The notes: a model not told the origin generated them from the sequence alone. 64,000 nt of DNA from Erythrobasidium yunnanense (GCA_001600175.1 BCJC01000001.1:1072065-1136064), one strand, 5' to 3'. Shown: positions 47,669 to 59,621, counted from the stretch's first letter. Program-made: numbers and translations.

Positions 47669-48064
47669 TCATCTGCGCCAGTATCGCTCCGCCCAATCAC
47701 TCCAAGACTCCCTGCGTCTCGTATCGGCAGCTCGTAGCCAATTGGGGTTGACTCGACCATCTGGCAGATATCGCGGCTCCTCGGCGTCTTCAGCAGCGCG
47801 TCGTTGACCTTGCGGAGCTGCAGTCAGGGCGCGTGGTGGAGCTGCAGGCAGGGAGATGAACTCGAGTCCTTTGTTCGGTGTGATCCTCATGGTGGAAGTC
47901 GTTCCGCGACGGGCTTCAAACGCAGCAGCCTGTTCCTTGTCGAGCTCAGAAGCTCTGTATGTGTCGACTGTCCAGTCTTTATGCGACGTCTTTCATTTGA
48001 CGTAGTAAACTTTCTCGCCAGTTCGTTTGAGCTTGCCCTTCGTGACTTTGCAACTGCGGATGAC
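47669..48064 (-). pseudogene. C-family copy C2 with in-frame TGA (pseudogene)
   Basis: The main exon, preceded by a clear acceptor (CATACCAG), reads VIRSCKVTKGKLKRTGEKVY, then YVK and TGA at 47995-47993, where C1 has TGG (YIVKW). The same frame goes on as KTSHKDWTVDTYRASELDK and ends NPNWLRAADTRRRESWSDWA. A single G-to-A change separates it from an open frame. A possible first exon, MPTP, lies at 48148. The C-terminal part (from MRITPNKG, 47890) stays open for 73 codons and could be translated alone, but this is probably a young pseudogene. Confidence 0.65.
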
Positions 48065-48239
48065 CTGGTATGAAGGAGGCGTAAGCTCAGTGCCATGGCT
48101 ATCATGCTATGGTAGCTGATTGGCCAAGCAGCCCACCGGCGTAGGCATACTGCTTTCCAAGATAAGCCAAACTCTCAGTGAGATGTACGGGGTTTGCTGA
48201 ATCGTTAGCTGGAACAGCGGTTGAGGGTAAGGCCTATAG

Positions 48240-48530
48240 ATTTTGAAGCTGAACAGCAGGCTAGGCTGCTCAGCATGCAGGACGGACAGCTCTGCCCGGC
48301 ACAGCTCTGCCCTGAGAACTTTGCTGGGAAGGTGTGAAGTGGGCAGCCCGATCGTGTGAGTGTGGGCAAAATGCCCTTCAATTTCACAAAGCATAGGGTC
48401 TTGCCTGATCCACCTGATTGTTTCGATCCGGTGGGCCATGGGAACATAATTCAGTTGCAGCTTGTTACGCGAGTATCGCGTTGAGACTCACCTCCGGGTA
48501 CTGCCAACTTTGTAATCCGGAAGCTGAGCA
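48240..48530 (-). pseudogene. C-family decayed copy C-d2
   Basis: ATGTGCTCAGCTTCCGG with a GTGAGT donor near 48490 resembles an exon 1 of the array. Downstream, frames are short (SGKTLCFVKLKG is the only hint of the VKW strand) and no NPNWLRAA end is found. The flanking ACATAGTCCCTGAACAAATT resembles ATACTGTCCATGACCAAATC near C-d1, so these two remnants share ancestry. Confidence 0.3.
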
Positions 48531-48721
48531 CATAGTCCCTGAACAAATTATGAATGGTGGATAGACTGTAGGTCAGCGGCAAGCGCCTATGCACCTGCAG
48601 TGCTATTTGAGGCCCGACAGATTTGCAAGTCAAGATGGGCATACAAGGGCAGTTCGGCTAGGTCGAAAAGCAGAATTTTGGTAGTTCAGCTTTTATAGCA
48701 GCGAGCTGCTTGGAGAGCTTG

Positions 48722-49208
48722 TTACCCTCGCCAATGGCGTTCAGACCACTCACTCCAAGACTCCTTACGCTTGGTTTCCGCAGCGCGCAGCCAGTTTGGG
48801 TTGCCGAAGCGTCCATTCTCCAGGTGCCGGTACTCCTCAAGGTACCGATACTCCGGTGGCATAATACTGACAGGCCTTCTGCGCTTCGGTTTTGATTTCT
48901 CTTTTGCGACTGCGCAGATTTGTGGCCTCGACTTATTCGAAATGTCCATAAAGATGCTGTTCATGCCAGCCAGATGGTCTTCGAGCATATTTTGGTTTTG
49001 TTCAGATAACTCCTTAGGCTCGTAACTCTCTTCGACCTTCTCTCCATAGCTCGTCTGCCACTGAAGATAGTACCTCCCACGTTTGAAGGTGACTTTGCAA
49101 GAACGCAGGACCTGCCATTTAAGAAGGATGTTCAGCGGAATCATTACGATAGAATGCTGGCCAACTAACACTGGGTGGCCTGTTGACCTGTCGATTGCTG
49201 TAAGACAT
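48722..49208 (-). CDS. C-family protein C3, function unknown
   Basis: Two exons (49208-49170, 49111-48722) join in phase 0 to 142 residues. Exon 1 is MSYSNRQVNRPPS with a strong GTTAGT donor. Exon 2 reads VLRSCKVTFKRGRYYLQW, QTSYGEKVEESYEPKELSEQ, then a helix and a Lys/Arg-rich stretch (KEKSKPKRRRP) that could be a nuclear localisation signal. It ends NPNWLRAAETKRKESWSEWS plus ERHWRG. It is the best-preserved member with C1. No recognised family. Identity as a gene rests on paralogy and splicing. Confidence 0.62.
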
Positions 49209-49609
49209 GTTGTTCTGGTGATTGGCGAGGACAAGCAGGGAACTTCGTGCAATGGACTTCTGTTAGGCCTTGTACTGCTGTAACAGATGCAGAAGCAAGA
49301 GGAGGATACCATTTCGATGTTGATGTGAATCTGCTAGCCGAACATTGTCAGTCAGTCCCAAGGCACAGCTCCTACGTAAAAAAGCAGTTTTCGCGCAGTG
49401 CAGGCCACATTGGAGGTCCTACGACGGAGCAGACTTTGCACACGTTCGAACGTCAGCATGACGATTGTCGGTGGGTACGTCAGGAACATCAGTTGGATTT
49501 GAGACACCAGGAACGCCCCATCGACAGTGAGTGTCTGTCGACTACTCTCGGCCAGCTGCGTGCATGTCTGCAGGTGATGTGCGATCCACACTGTTATTGC
49601 CTAGATTGT
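49209..49609. other. Spacer between C3 and CCT5
   Basis: 401 bp. Long frames on both strands have no similarity I recognise. It is probably the CCT5 3' flank and C3 promoter. Confidence 0.4.
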
Positions 49610-51841
49610 CTAAACTTCAAAATCCTGGATAACATCGTCGATCTGGAAGGGCGTAACATTTCTCATCAATCTTTCCGGCCTATCCAACCTAGTATCATGC
49701 AGTACATACCTTCAAACACAGCCTGACCATCTGCGTAGCCAGCAAGTACGCTGATCTTTTACTCAAGTATGGATCCACGACGTTCTGTTTCCGCATGTCG
49801 TTCTCTCCCTTCCCTAGACAGTCGATGCCTAGTCTGAAGTTCTTCTCCGTAACTTGGCGGGACTTCACATCTGCTAGTGCGTCGATGGGTGAAAGACCGG
49901 AGTTTTCTGCCAATGCGAGGGGGATGGAGTCCAGTGCGGAAGCGAAGGCGCGCATGGCGTATTGTTCGATAGTCGGGATCTGCGTCATTCAACGAATTAG
50001 CATCTATATCTTGAAGACAGCTAGCCTAGAGAGGCGTGAACCCACCTCATCGGCCGCTTTGCTAACAGCGATACTACAGCTAATCTCGGCAGCTCCTCCT
50101 CCATACACGACTCTATCATCTTTGACCAAGTTCCTCACTACGCAGATCGCATCGTGTAGGGAACGCTTGCTCTCATCAATAATCATTTTGTTGCTTCCGC
50201 GTACGAACACGGTCACGGCGCGCGTGTTGGCACAGTCGGAAATCACTAGCATCTTGTCTTTCGTGGTGCCGAAGGTCTGAAAAGCAGTCAATATGCTGGT
50301 CAGCGTGGAGATGGTAAGAGAGAAATAGGGATGACCCACCATCTCTTTCACAGACCCGGCCGTTCCGAGCTTCTCTGCTGTCAAGTCTTCAAAGCGAGGT
50401 ACTATACGTCCATTCGTTGCGATAGCAATGAGCTAGCCAAGAGATTGCATTATCAGCATATTGAAGTCACCAAGCAAAGGATGACGAAGTGAGTTGCTCA
50501 CCTCAATCTCCGGTCCTCCAACCCATCTGACCGCTGGCAGTTCATTCTGCATGAGGAGATGATTTGCCTCGTCATCGAAACCCCATTGGCAAATGACCAA
50601 GTTCGCTCCTGCATGTTTGACTCTATCTATCATTTCCTGGAATTTCTCCTTCTCATACTCTTGCAACTTCTTATACTCTTGAACACTCGTTATGTCTAGC
50701 TTATGTTTCGTCTTGGGGCGGGGAGGCTCGAATGGGCATGTCAAGATTGCGATTTTCGCATCTTCGACCAAGCGAGGCATTTGAGGATGTGAGAAATCCT
50801 TGTCGATCACTACGCCTCGGACTAAGGCACTGTCTTCGAGCGCTCCGCCGACTTTGCCATCGACCTTGATGAGCTCGAAATCGACGTCCCGGCGCTCCAA
50901 GTCGGCCACTGAAAGAACGGCGTCCACGGCGATCTTGGCGAAGAGTTCAGGTGCTTTCGAGACGCTGCGAATACCACACCGAGTCAGGTCAGCTTGCAAT
51001 CCAAAGCAAGCAGTGAAAGCTGTATCCACGCACATCTTGCTTCCCAGACTTGTCCTTGCGACCTTTTCCAATTCTGCCGTATCGTCCTTTGTGAACTTGA
51101 TTCTGTCGCACGACTTTTCGAGCTCTGCCACTGCAACCGCACACGCTCTCTCGAACCCATCTGCAATCTTGATAGGGTGTATCCCTCTATCTAGGAGCTG
51201 TTCCGACTGTTCGAGCAGTGCTCCTGCAAGGACAACTACGCCTGTTGTACCATCACCGATCTCGTCATCTTGGGACTGGGAGAGGTTGACCATGAGTTTT
51301 GCAATCTGGTGGTCCAACTCCATGCCCTTCATGATGGTCGCTCCGTCGTTTGTGACTGTGATGTCGCCATCTGGAGACACGAGGATCTTGTCGAGGCTGC
51401 GTGAGCATCACATTGCGTTAGTTGGGCCAAGCTTGCATAAAGTGTAGAGTCAGGGCGTGTCGATTTTCGAGAGAACAGCCGGGGTTCGCGAAGAGTGACA
51501 GACAGTGGAGAGTGTATACTGACCCTCTCGGTCCCAAGCTTGTCTTTAGCAGCTGCGACACTGATTTTGCTGCGAGGATGTGGTTCTGCAAGTTAACGAG
51601 CTCAGATTCTGGATGCCAGATCTCGCTCGATTGCGTGATCCACCTTTATAGCTGGTATTCCATGAGTTCTCGTCTTTTGCTGCGAACGTAGCAGGACCAG
51701 CGGGCGGCCTGTCCATCCCAAATCCACGACAATTTCGCGTCAATCTCCATCTCATCCCAACTGGTTCGCCGGTGATTGTGACTGACCATACTCGTCCTGC
51801 CCGATGTACTGTGCGCTGTTGGGGTCGATGTTGAGGGACAT
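49610..51841 (-). CDS. CCT5: T-complex protein 1 subunit epsilon (CCT5)
   Basis: Subunit of the cytosolic TRiC/CCT chaperonin that folds actin and tubulin. A multi-exon gene. The start is [19 protein letters not shown] (exon 51841-51787), then [40 protein letters not shown] and [20 protein letters not shown]. ATPase motifs [12 protein letters not shown] and the later [12 protein letters not shown] are intact. [18 protein letters not shown] and [20 protein letters not shown] follow. The last exon encodes [10 protein letters not shown] and stops at 49610. The epsilon assignment rests on the N-terminus and the [12 protein letters not shown] block. No defects seen. Confidence 0.95.
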
Positions 51842-52027
51842 GGCACACTCAATTGATGGGAGAGAGACCGGTCAAACGACGAGCTGGATGCAGATAGCTT
51901 CTGAAGGTTGATTCTACATGGAATATCTAGCCAGAATCTACGTGTAATTCTATGCTATGCTACAATCTATCCATCATTTCTCGCTGCTCCCCAGGCTCTC
52001 CCTTGGCCTTGCTCTCATCAACTTATC

Positions 52028-54201
52028 ATGCTCGCTGTCCGTGCAGCAGCCAGGAGGAGGGGAGCGTCGACGGTACAGCGTAGAGTATGACCATCCATCG
52101 ATCATGGAAGATGTCGGTTCCCAGCTGATCCGACGACTTCGCTTTCCAGTGCTACGCTACCACTCCCAATCCATCCCCCGTCAGACCATCCCCCATCGTC
52201 CCACAGGCGCCCTTAGTACAGCCTACTGCTACTCCGAAAATCAAACGACGTCGCGGTCTGCGCCTCCTCGTCGGATCCACCCTGCTGACGGCAACCTTCT
52301 ACGGAGGATCCCTCTATGCCTCCCAACTCAGCGAGCGATACAGGGACTTCTTCACTACAGAAGTACCGTTAGGAGAGGTCATTGTACACGCATGGGAAGA
52401 CAGGAATGGCCTCGACAAGACACTCGTAAAGAAACTCAGCAACCAGGCGAAAGCAGCGGCGGGCAAAACGGATGAACTGCAGAAATCGAGGGAACAACGT
52501 ATGGCTGAGTTCATGAGGGTCAAACAGGAACAAGCTGCTAAAAAAGCAAATGAGATGAAGGAGAAACTAGAACAGGCGGGTAAAGAAGCTCAGAAGGGGA
52601 TAGAGAATGCAACGTCAGATATCAAGGACAGGGCGCACCATGCTGGAGAAGTAGTCAAAGATAAAGCATCGCAGGTGATGCATGCTGCGAAACAGGGGGC
52701 AGACGACGCGACGGACGCACTCAAGCATGGAGCACATACGACAGCGCAACAAGCTGAAAAGGCAAAAGAGGCAGTCGCAGATGCTGTCACTCCTTCAACA
52801 GTACCATACACGAAGGAAACTGTTCCAGTAGACTACCAACGCCCAAGACAGCTCGACGCCTCTCCTCAGCCTCCAAAAGTAGCTCCTGCAGAACCATACA
52901 CTGCTCCCTTGCCCGTAGGCTTCGAGCCACCACCTGGGTATGCTGTTCCTCGGGCTTCAAAAGCATCAGCAGCCATTACACCTTCCGTACCTGCACCCGC
53001 TCCGGCACCTGAACCACTACCTCTCGTCGCACCTACGGTTTCCGATTTGTCTGCTTCAGAGCCTGTACTGGGCCAATTGGCAGGCACTATCGACTCTCTG
53101 GCGAAATACCTGAATGACTCGCCATCTGTAATTGGGGGAAAAGGTGCTCGCGAAGTAATCAGCACTGCATCTCTAGACTTACAAAACCTGGGTAAACGCT
53201 TGAATGCGATTAAAGACGAAGAGAAGGTGAAGCTCGATCAAGTGTTGCAAGAAAAGACGAAAGAATACAATGATTCGCTCCTTTCAGCTGAACGAGAATT
53301 GGTGGAACGCTTGGAGAAGCAGGAAGATGACTGGAAGAGCTTGTTTGACAATGAGCGCAAGCAACTCATAGAAGCTTATAGAGAGAAACTGAATGGCGAA
53401 CTAGAAGTTCAGAAAGAGCTTATCGAACAGAGGTTGAAGGAGGAAGTCATTTCCAAGGGCATAGAATTACAGCGTGATTGGCTGGCGCAAGTGAAATCTA
53501 GGGTAGAAGAGGAGAGGAATGGTCGACTGGGCAAATTGGAGAATCTGCAAGGAGAGATTGAGAACTTGTCAAAAACGACGCTCGGAAGCGCAGATTGGTT
53601 GAATGAGAATCGGGACATCAATAAATTGTGGACGGCAATAAGGAGTGCGTGGAAAGCTTCTGTAGACGCGGACTCGCCTACTCCTGCTTCCTTCAATAAG
53701 GAACTCTCGGCACTACTCAACGTCGCTAGATCCTCTTCCTCTTCCTCACAACCAGCGTCGGTAGACGATACAGTCATTTCAAACGTTATATCCACCATCC
53801 CTCCCTCTATCGCAAGTGAAGGCGTCGAGACCTTATCCGTGCTCAGTACATGGTTCAACACGCGCCTCTCACCCAAGATACTCAAAGCTTCTTTCTTCCC
53901 TCAAAACGGCGGGTTCATCTCCTACCTCTCCTCCTCCTTCCTCTCTCTGTTCCTCTTCAAAGGAAACACGGAAATCGGCTTTGTCCAAGGCGATGATGTC
54001 GTGTCTGTCCTCTCGCGCGCACAGGCGTATCTTCTAAACAGAGATTTAGATAGTGCGGTCAGAGAGATTAATCAACTGAATGGATGGCCGAAGATACTAG
54101 CGAGGGATTGGTTAGTCGCGGCGAGGAAACATCTCGAAGTCAGACAGGCACTCCAGATCGTAGAGGCGGAAGCTAGTCTTAAAACACTACTCATCTTGTA
54201 G
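52028..54201 (+). CDS. MIC60: MICOS complex subunit MIC60 (mitofilin)
   Basis: Organises cristae junctions in the mitochondrial inner membrane. Two exons (52028-52084, 52150-54201) give 702 residues. The start MLAVRAAARRRGASTVQRR is an Arg-rich presequence. A Pro-rich linker leads to the membrane segment LRLLVGSTLLTATFYGGSLY (about 57-76). The middle is a Lys/Glu/Ala-rich coiled coil with a Pro-rich break. Then comes a long coiled coil (about 300-460) and the C-terminal mitofilin domain: LSTWFNTRLSPKILKASFFP, GDDVVSVLSRAQAYLLNRDL, INQLNGWPKILARDWL. Domain order and length fit fungal Mic60. No anomalies. Confidence 0.9.
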
Positions 54202-54826
54202 AAATTACGAGGCATCACACCTCATATACAAAATACTATAGAGAATATATCAAGTATCGATGCTTTGGGCTCACTTCGGATTCGGAAGGCTGCAACATCG
54301 ACTGACAGGGAGAAGAGGTGCTCTCGTATCTCGCCTGAGCCTGTCAAAAGCATGAGGCATCTACGTTTTTCGTTACAGCTGTCTGACAGCATCTAATCGA
54401 TTCATGATGATTTCTCATCTAGTCTATCGTATAGCAACAGACAGCAGCATAGCTTTCGTCAACACAACAACACGTTCAGATTACAGATGCTAAGACTATC
54501 GAATGTCCATAGATCGTCCGTAAAATGATTACTACGGTTCAGGACTTCTAGAAATGTGCGCGCGTTCATCGATGGCATGAGGAATCTATTCTTGTTCGTT
54601 CGTCTTCTTGTTATTGTTCTATTATTCTTGCCTTGCTCAGGCTGTCTATGATTTTGCCGAGCAGAGTGGCAGATTTGCCGTTCTAGCTTGATGGTCTTTT
54701 ATATGCAGCGGGACCAGCCTTGACTAGCCTTACAATATGCTCTGATCGAGCGAGGAATGTGCTGGATGGCAGCTTTGTGGCTTGCAAGCCTTGTATAATG
54801 TAATGGTCGCTTGTCGCCTTTGACTT
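54202..54826. other. Convergent 3' region MIC60 / mannosyltransferase A
   Basis: 625 bp, AT-richer, with no supported gene. Both neighbours end here. Confidence 0.45.
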
Positions 54827-56462
54827 TTATTCGTGTACGACGAAATAGTTGGGAAGGCCGATGATGGTAGCGTTAATTCGTTTCGCCATGACGCCAAAAC
54901 CTGATCTCACATCCGTCTCATCAGTTGCCTGCTTCAAAGTAGAGAGATGTACGCACCTTCGGTCTCGACTTGATGATCTTCGACCCAGCTTGGGAAGGTA
55001 GCGCCTAGTCTATGGATATTGGCATTGACGAGTGTCGCTACTCCTCCCACCGCGTTGAGCGGGACTGTCTTGCCTATGTACGCTCGAGAATCAGGGTCGT
55101 ACAGACTATTAGGTACAGAATTGTCGAGTGATCGATCGTTCCGTGGTGTATCGATATTAGATGTGGTATAGTTATGTGGTATAGCGTTATGGGCGGTGAA
55201 TATAGAGGAATTGCGTGCCCAGGACGTCGTGATGTTCGGACGAACCCATAGATCTGTTAGGTGCTTGCGGTACGTAGGACGGCTCCGATCGCCTTCGTGC
55301 AGAACGACGTCCGCTGATAGCTTGGCTTTCATAGCTATCGATCTTGGCGTTTCTTGCCAGCTGGAAACCGATCTCATCAGTGACGACTTTTTTTCAATGC
55401 GAGGTTCGGCAACTCACTTGTTCAGATCGTACCCGTGTAGCCTACCATCCTTCTTTCTACGAGCTGTATTGGGCGTGATCACGTCCGCTGCAGTCCCATC
55501 CTTTTGACTAAATTGCAAAAGATCTCGAATGATGGTAGTCGGCACTTCTGCAACGTCCGAGTCTAGCCAGAATACCCAATCTACATCTGATCTAAGAGTT
55601 GAAGTGAGTAAAAGCGTTCTGGCCTTCGCCATCAATTTCCTAATTGAAATTAGGTCAGCTCGCGCTGACGTTCGCTGACAATGAGTCCAGCGCACCTCCT
55701 TTGAGCCTGTATCCAGTTCCTATGCCGTGCATCTCCACTAGGGCTAAGCATGTCTAGATTCTTCTTCAGTAGCGTGATCCTCCGATACTGTGCCCTTCTT
55801 TCCTGTATCGCTATCCAGCTCAACAGGCTAGGAATAGTACCATCCTCTTCGTCTCCTACAAGGAACCCGATAGACGTGTTCTGCTTGGGATGCTGCAGAC
55901 TTTCCAGCAATCGAAAGAAGGACGGTAGAGAGCCTTGGGCGTTCCGCATAGGCGTGAGGATGAGGATATGCTGGCCGTCTGGTTCTATAGAGGAAGTAGT
56001 GGATTGCATATCTGCAACCTCCACAATTGTCGTATTCCCAGCAGAAAAAGAAGGTGGAAAAATAGTCGCTATCGAACGCGTGCCGTTTCTCAGGGCAGGT
56101 CTGCTCCATCCAGCTTGCGCAAGCTGAGTATCTGAGTATACAGGAGTGGGAACGAAGGTTCCACGATGTACATTGACTGCACAGTGCCAGCCGTATATAG
56201 CTGGAATCAACAGGATGAGGTGTAAAGACCAGTAGAGCGTTCGCAGCCAGATCCATTTTTTCGTGCTGCTTTTCGGCAGCTGGGATTCCATATAGCATTT
56301 TTCGTCGTAAGAAGCAGAGTGTGATGATAGAAGTGTTTCCTGGTCGCTGTCTTCCACGTCTGCATCCACGTCCTCGTCTAAAACCGTTACCGCGTCGAGC
56401 TCGTCGTCGGTGTTTTCAGATTCTGTTGTTGATAGATCATTGAAAACCGTGTAGGATGCCAT
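54827..56462 (-). CDS. Mnn9/Anp1/Van1-family alpha-mannosyltransferase, copy A
   Basis: Golgi mannan-polymerase-type glycosyltransferase (GT62). It starts MASYTVFNDLSTTESE, with an acidic cytosolic tail and a membrane segment (LYWSLHLILLIPAIYGWHCA). Catalytic blocks: HILILTPMRNAQGSLPSFF, SIGFLVGDEEDG, GDARHRNWIQAQRRKLMAKA and DVDWVFWLDSDVAEVP, which has the DxD metal site. HGYDLNNWQETPRS is formed across an intron. VGGVATLVNANIHRLGA and HQVETEGFGVMAKR follow. The last exon ends GLPNYFVVHE and stops at 54827. Three introns were placed by frame. Which of Mnn9, Anp1 or Van1 it matches cannot be said. Confidence 0.87.
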
Positions 56463-57641
56463 GTCATGATGGTAGAAGTTGCTAAAAGATCAAGAAACTG
56501 CGAGACACAGCCATCAAGCTTCAGGCTGGCAGGGTGCTGCGCTTTTTCGAGGTGTTGGCTGTGACGGATGGCCAAAGAGCTGACTCCGACACTGTTTGAT
56601 GATTTGGATACTGCAAAGCCAAAATACAGAGTGTTAAATACAAGGAAGACCCAGTCATCGAAAAGATTGGTATTCTTGCGTCGACTTGGTGAAAAAGTCG
56701 CGCAGCTAGATTTGTATGGGGTAACTTCGTCGTGGTATTGGTACATCTCATCTCATCGCGAAACACATACCATACGCTTACAATACCTCGCGTATACATA
56801 CGCGCGAGAGCGAACATAATAAATTATCGTACATCCCGAAAAAGCATTTTTCAAGCTCCGCCGGGGGTGATAAAGAAAAGCAGAGTAAGATGAGAAAGAA
56901 AGGAAGAAGAGTCCAGGTGGGAGAAGAAGGAGAAGAAGAAATAAACGAGATGGTAACTACAGAACATTCTAAAAGGGGGTTCGGTGAGAGGGTAAAGGCG
57001 GAAGAGATGATCCAGCCAGAGGCCGAATAGGAGACCACTAAGCAAGCAGGTATTTGGAGAAATGCCAGTGCATAGATTGAAGAGCATGTCCCTGCTCGAG
57101 ACAGCCAAGTAACGTAAAGCAGGCTTCGGACTGATTTCCGAATATGCTAGTTCTGCGCGCTTCGTTGACTGTTGATGAGAACTACTGGTAGGTAGGAGCT
57201 GGAGAGAAGGTGTATAGAAGGATGAGCGGCGTGTCGATGGCGGTGGTGTCGATATCGACAGAGGTCAGCCATGTGATGAAATGGAGGAGAAGGGAGGCAG
57301 GGGCATGAAGAGTATCGTGCGACTGGTCATTATGCCTCTGAAATGTAGCCCGTCTCTCGTCATTCATCCAGATCTCGATAGGTATTGCCGACTGGCGTTG
57401 CTGGCGATGATTGCAAAAAGCGTGGAATAGAGCCAATTGCGACGGAGGGGGATGATAGAAGGTGTCGTGTAGGTTTGTGGATGTATGTAGGATTAGATGG
57501 CCGGGTTTTGCGAACAAATATTGATGAGGTTTCGTGCAAGCGTCTTGATATGCGTAAGTTCTAGGTGTCTTAATAAGGGTATCGTAGTCTTCTCTTGTGA
57601 TGATGCGTGTGCACCCAGTGTGCGAACTGCTTTCTTGTGCT
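56463..57641. other. Region between mannosyltransferases A and B
   Basis: 1.18 kb. It holds the promoter of copy A, a purine-rich stretch at about 56868-56960 (AAAGAAAGGAAGAAGAG type) and the 3' side of copy B. A 182-codon minus-strand frame at 57182-57730 overlaps the end of copy B. It has no recognised domain and I do not call it. Confidence 0.4.
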
Positions 57642-59621
57642 CTAGATACCCAATTGACCATATTCCGCGACTGTGTTCGCAAGCGAAGAATATTAGCAAA
57701 CGCGACAGGCAAAGTAGAGTATATGCTCACAATAGTGGTACACTAGGTAATTTTGTAGGCCTACTATCCGTGCGCCCGCTTGCCTCGCCATCACTCCGAA
57801 TCCTGATGAAGAAAATGTCAGATTGCGTTTAGTTAGTTGAGAGGCGAGACCTACCCTCCGTCTCCACTTGATGATCCTGCACCCAACTTGGGAATACAGC
57901 CCCGAATCTATGCGTTTCCGCCCTCACTAATGTCGCTACGCCTCCTACTCCATCTAGATCCATCGTCCTCCCGATATACGCGTCGCTTTCTGGGTCATAC
58001 AGATCTGTAGGACCCTCGATCTCTGGCATGTATGGGAAGTACGGCGAATTGTCGTTCCATGTGGAGGTGATATTGGGTGGTACCCATGACCGAGCGAGGA
58101 GCGCTCTATGCGTAGGTCGATTCTGTTGCCCTTCGTGCAATATACGATCTTGTGGCAGTTTCGCCTTCATCTTGAGCGATTGTGGTGTTTCCGCCCAGCT
58201 GCGAACGATATTCACTTAGTAACCTAGACGGAACAAAGCCGAACACGGCGCGCGACTCACTTATTCAGATCATATCCCTGTATCTGGCCCGGGCCTAGCC
58301 TTCGCATGATATTGGGTGTTATCACGTCTGCGAGCGGCATCTGGTCTTCCAGATTCGCGTTCGTATTATCGTAGTTGTCCGGGTAGACACCTGCATGACC
58401 GTAGTATAGCAGATCTGCAATCATTGATTTCGGCGCTTCTGCAAGATCAGAGTCTAGCCAGAGGACCCAGTCTACAGAGGGTTCCAGCGTTGAAGTGAGG
58501 AGCAGGGTTCGCGCTTTCGCCATAAGCGAGCGGCGTTGGCCTTGCAACCAGTTCTTATGCCTTGCGTCACCGCCGGGTGTAATGATGCCGAAGTCCTTCT
58601 TCAACAAGCTAATCTTGCGATAGTGACCGAGGTCTTGCTGCTTGCCAACCCATTCGTGCACTATCTTGCCCGTGTCGTCCTCCTCGTCTCCTATCAGGAA
58701 TCCGATGGATATATTCTCTTTCGGATGTTCTAAACCTGTCAATAAGCTGAAGAAGCTATCTAGTAGGTCTACTGCGTTCTTGAGCGGTGTGAGGATGAGG
58801 ATATGGAGGTCGTTTATGTTTTTCCTCCCGTCTGTGCGGATTGCTTTTTGATCAAAGTCGTATAACTGTACTGATGTACCTTGTTGTTGCTGTTTGCTGA
58901 GTGTTGGAGGTGGGTAGCTGACTGCGCCAGGAGTCATTGTCGGTTTCGCGGCCTGAGCGAGAGGATGGTGAGAGAGCGAGTTTGGAGGGTTTGATGGGAT
59001 GAGGACCGGTCTCTGCCAGCCTGCTTGCCCAATTTCGTACTTTGTATACACTGGTATGCGCATGTACCTCCCCGACCAGCGCATTGTGATAAACATGTAC
59101 CCCCCATAGAGGGCGAAGCCGAGTATGGATGCGAAGAGGGCACCCTGCACGGTCAGGGAGAGGAGCTTACGCAGCAAGTGCCAGAAGTTGAACTGGTATG
59201 AGGATATAGCTGCGACTCCATCCTTTATGATTTCGCCGCCCTTTTCTGCCCAGAGGTGCGGGCTGTATCCCGGGACAAGCGTGCTATCGCTGCTGGACGA
59301 ATCTCTGTGACGATGGACGTGCCGCTGCCTCTGCGTCAAGCCATGAAAGGATCCCATATTGATAGATGCAGTCCCAGATCCTCCCAGACCACCACCTCGA
59401 GCACTACCCCCGGCTGAAGTGATAGGGCTGCTGCTCGCGGTCGTTGTTGGAGTCGTTTTATCCTTGTACGTCGGGCTGTTTGCTCTGTCTGAACCAGATG
59501 ACGAGCCACTGCTGCTGCTGCTGGCCTCACAGCTGCTATGGCTGCTGCTGTGCGACAGCGGGAGGTAGGGGGCCGTCGAGTTTGTCGAATCTCCAAACCA
59601 CGACGATGTCGCTCGACCCAT
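57642..59621 (-). CDS. Mnn9/Anp1/Van1-family alpha-mannosyltransferase, copy B
   Basis: Tandem paralogue of copy A. It starts MGRATSSWFGDSTNSTAPYL, with a longer Ser/Thr/Gly-rich tail and a membrane segment (LTVQGALFASILGFALYGGY). HILILTPLKNAVDLLDSFF, SIGFLIGDEEDD, GDARHKNWLQGQRRSLMAKA and DWVLWLDSDLAEAP repeat the catalytic layout with the DxD site intact. VGGVATLVRAETHRFGAVFP and HQVETEGFGVMARQ follow. The final exon is inferred from GTGAGC donor, TTTGCTAAT branch and CACAG acceptor, giving YHYFAEYGQLGI and a stop at 57642. Without that splice it would end about 10 codons later in the intron. Copies A and B probably sit in related mannan polymerase complexes. Confidence 0.85.

Noticed and set aside
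47993-47995. TGA in C2 as selenocysteine or programmed readthrough
   Set aside because: The sister genes have Trp (TGG) there, not Cys, and no readthrough context or recoding structure is visible. A simple nonsense change is more likely.
49247-49726. 159-codon plus-strand frame between C3 and CCT5
   Set aside because: It overlaps the C3 5' side and the end of CCT5, has no known domain, and its composition looks random.
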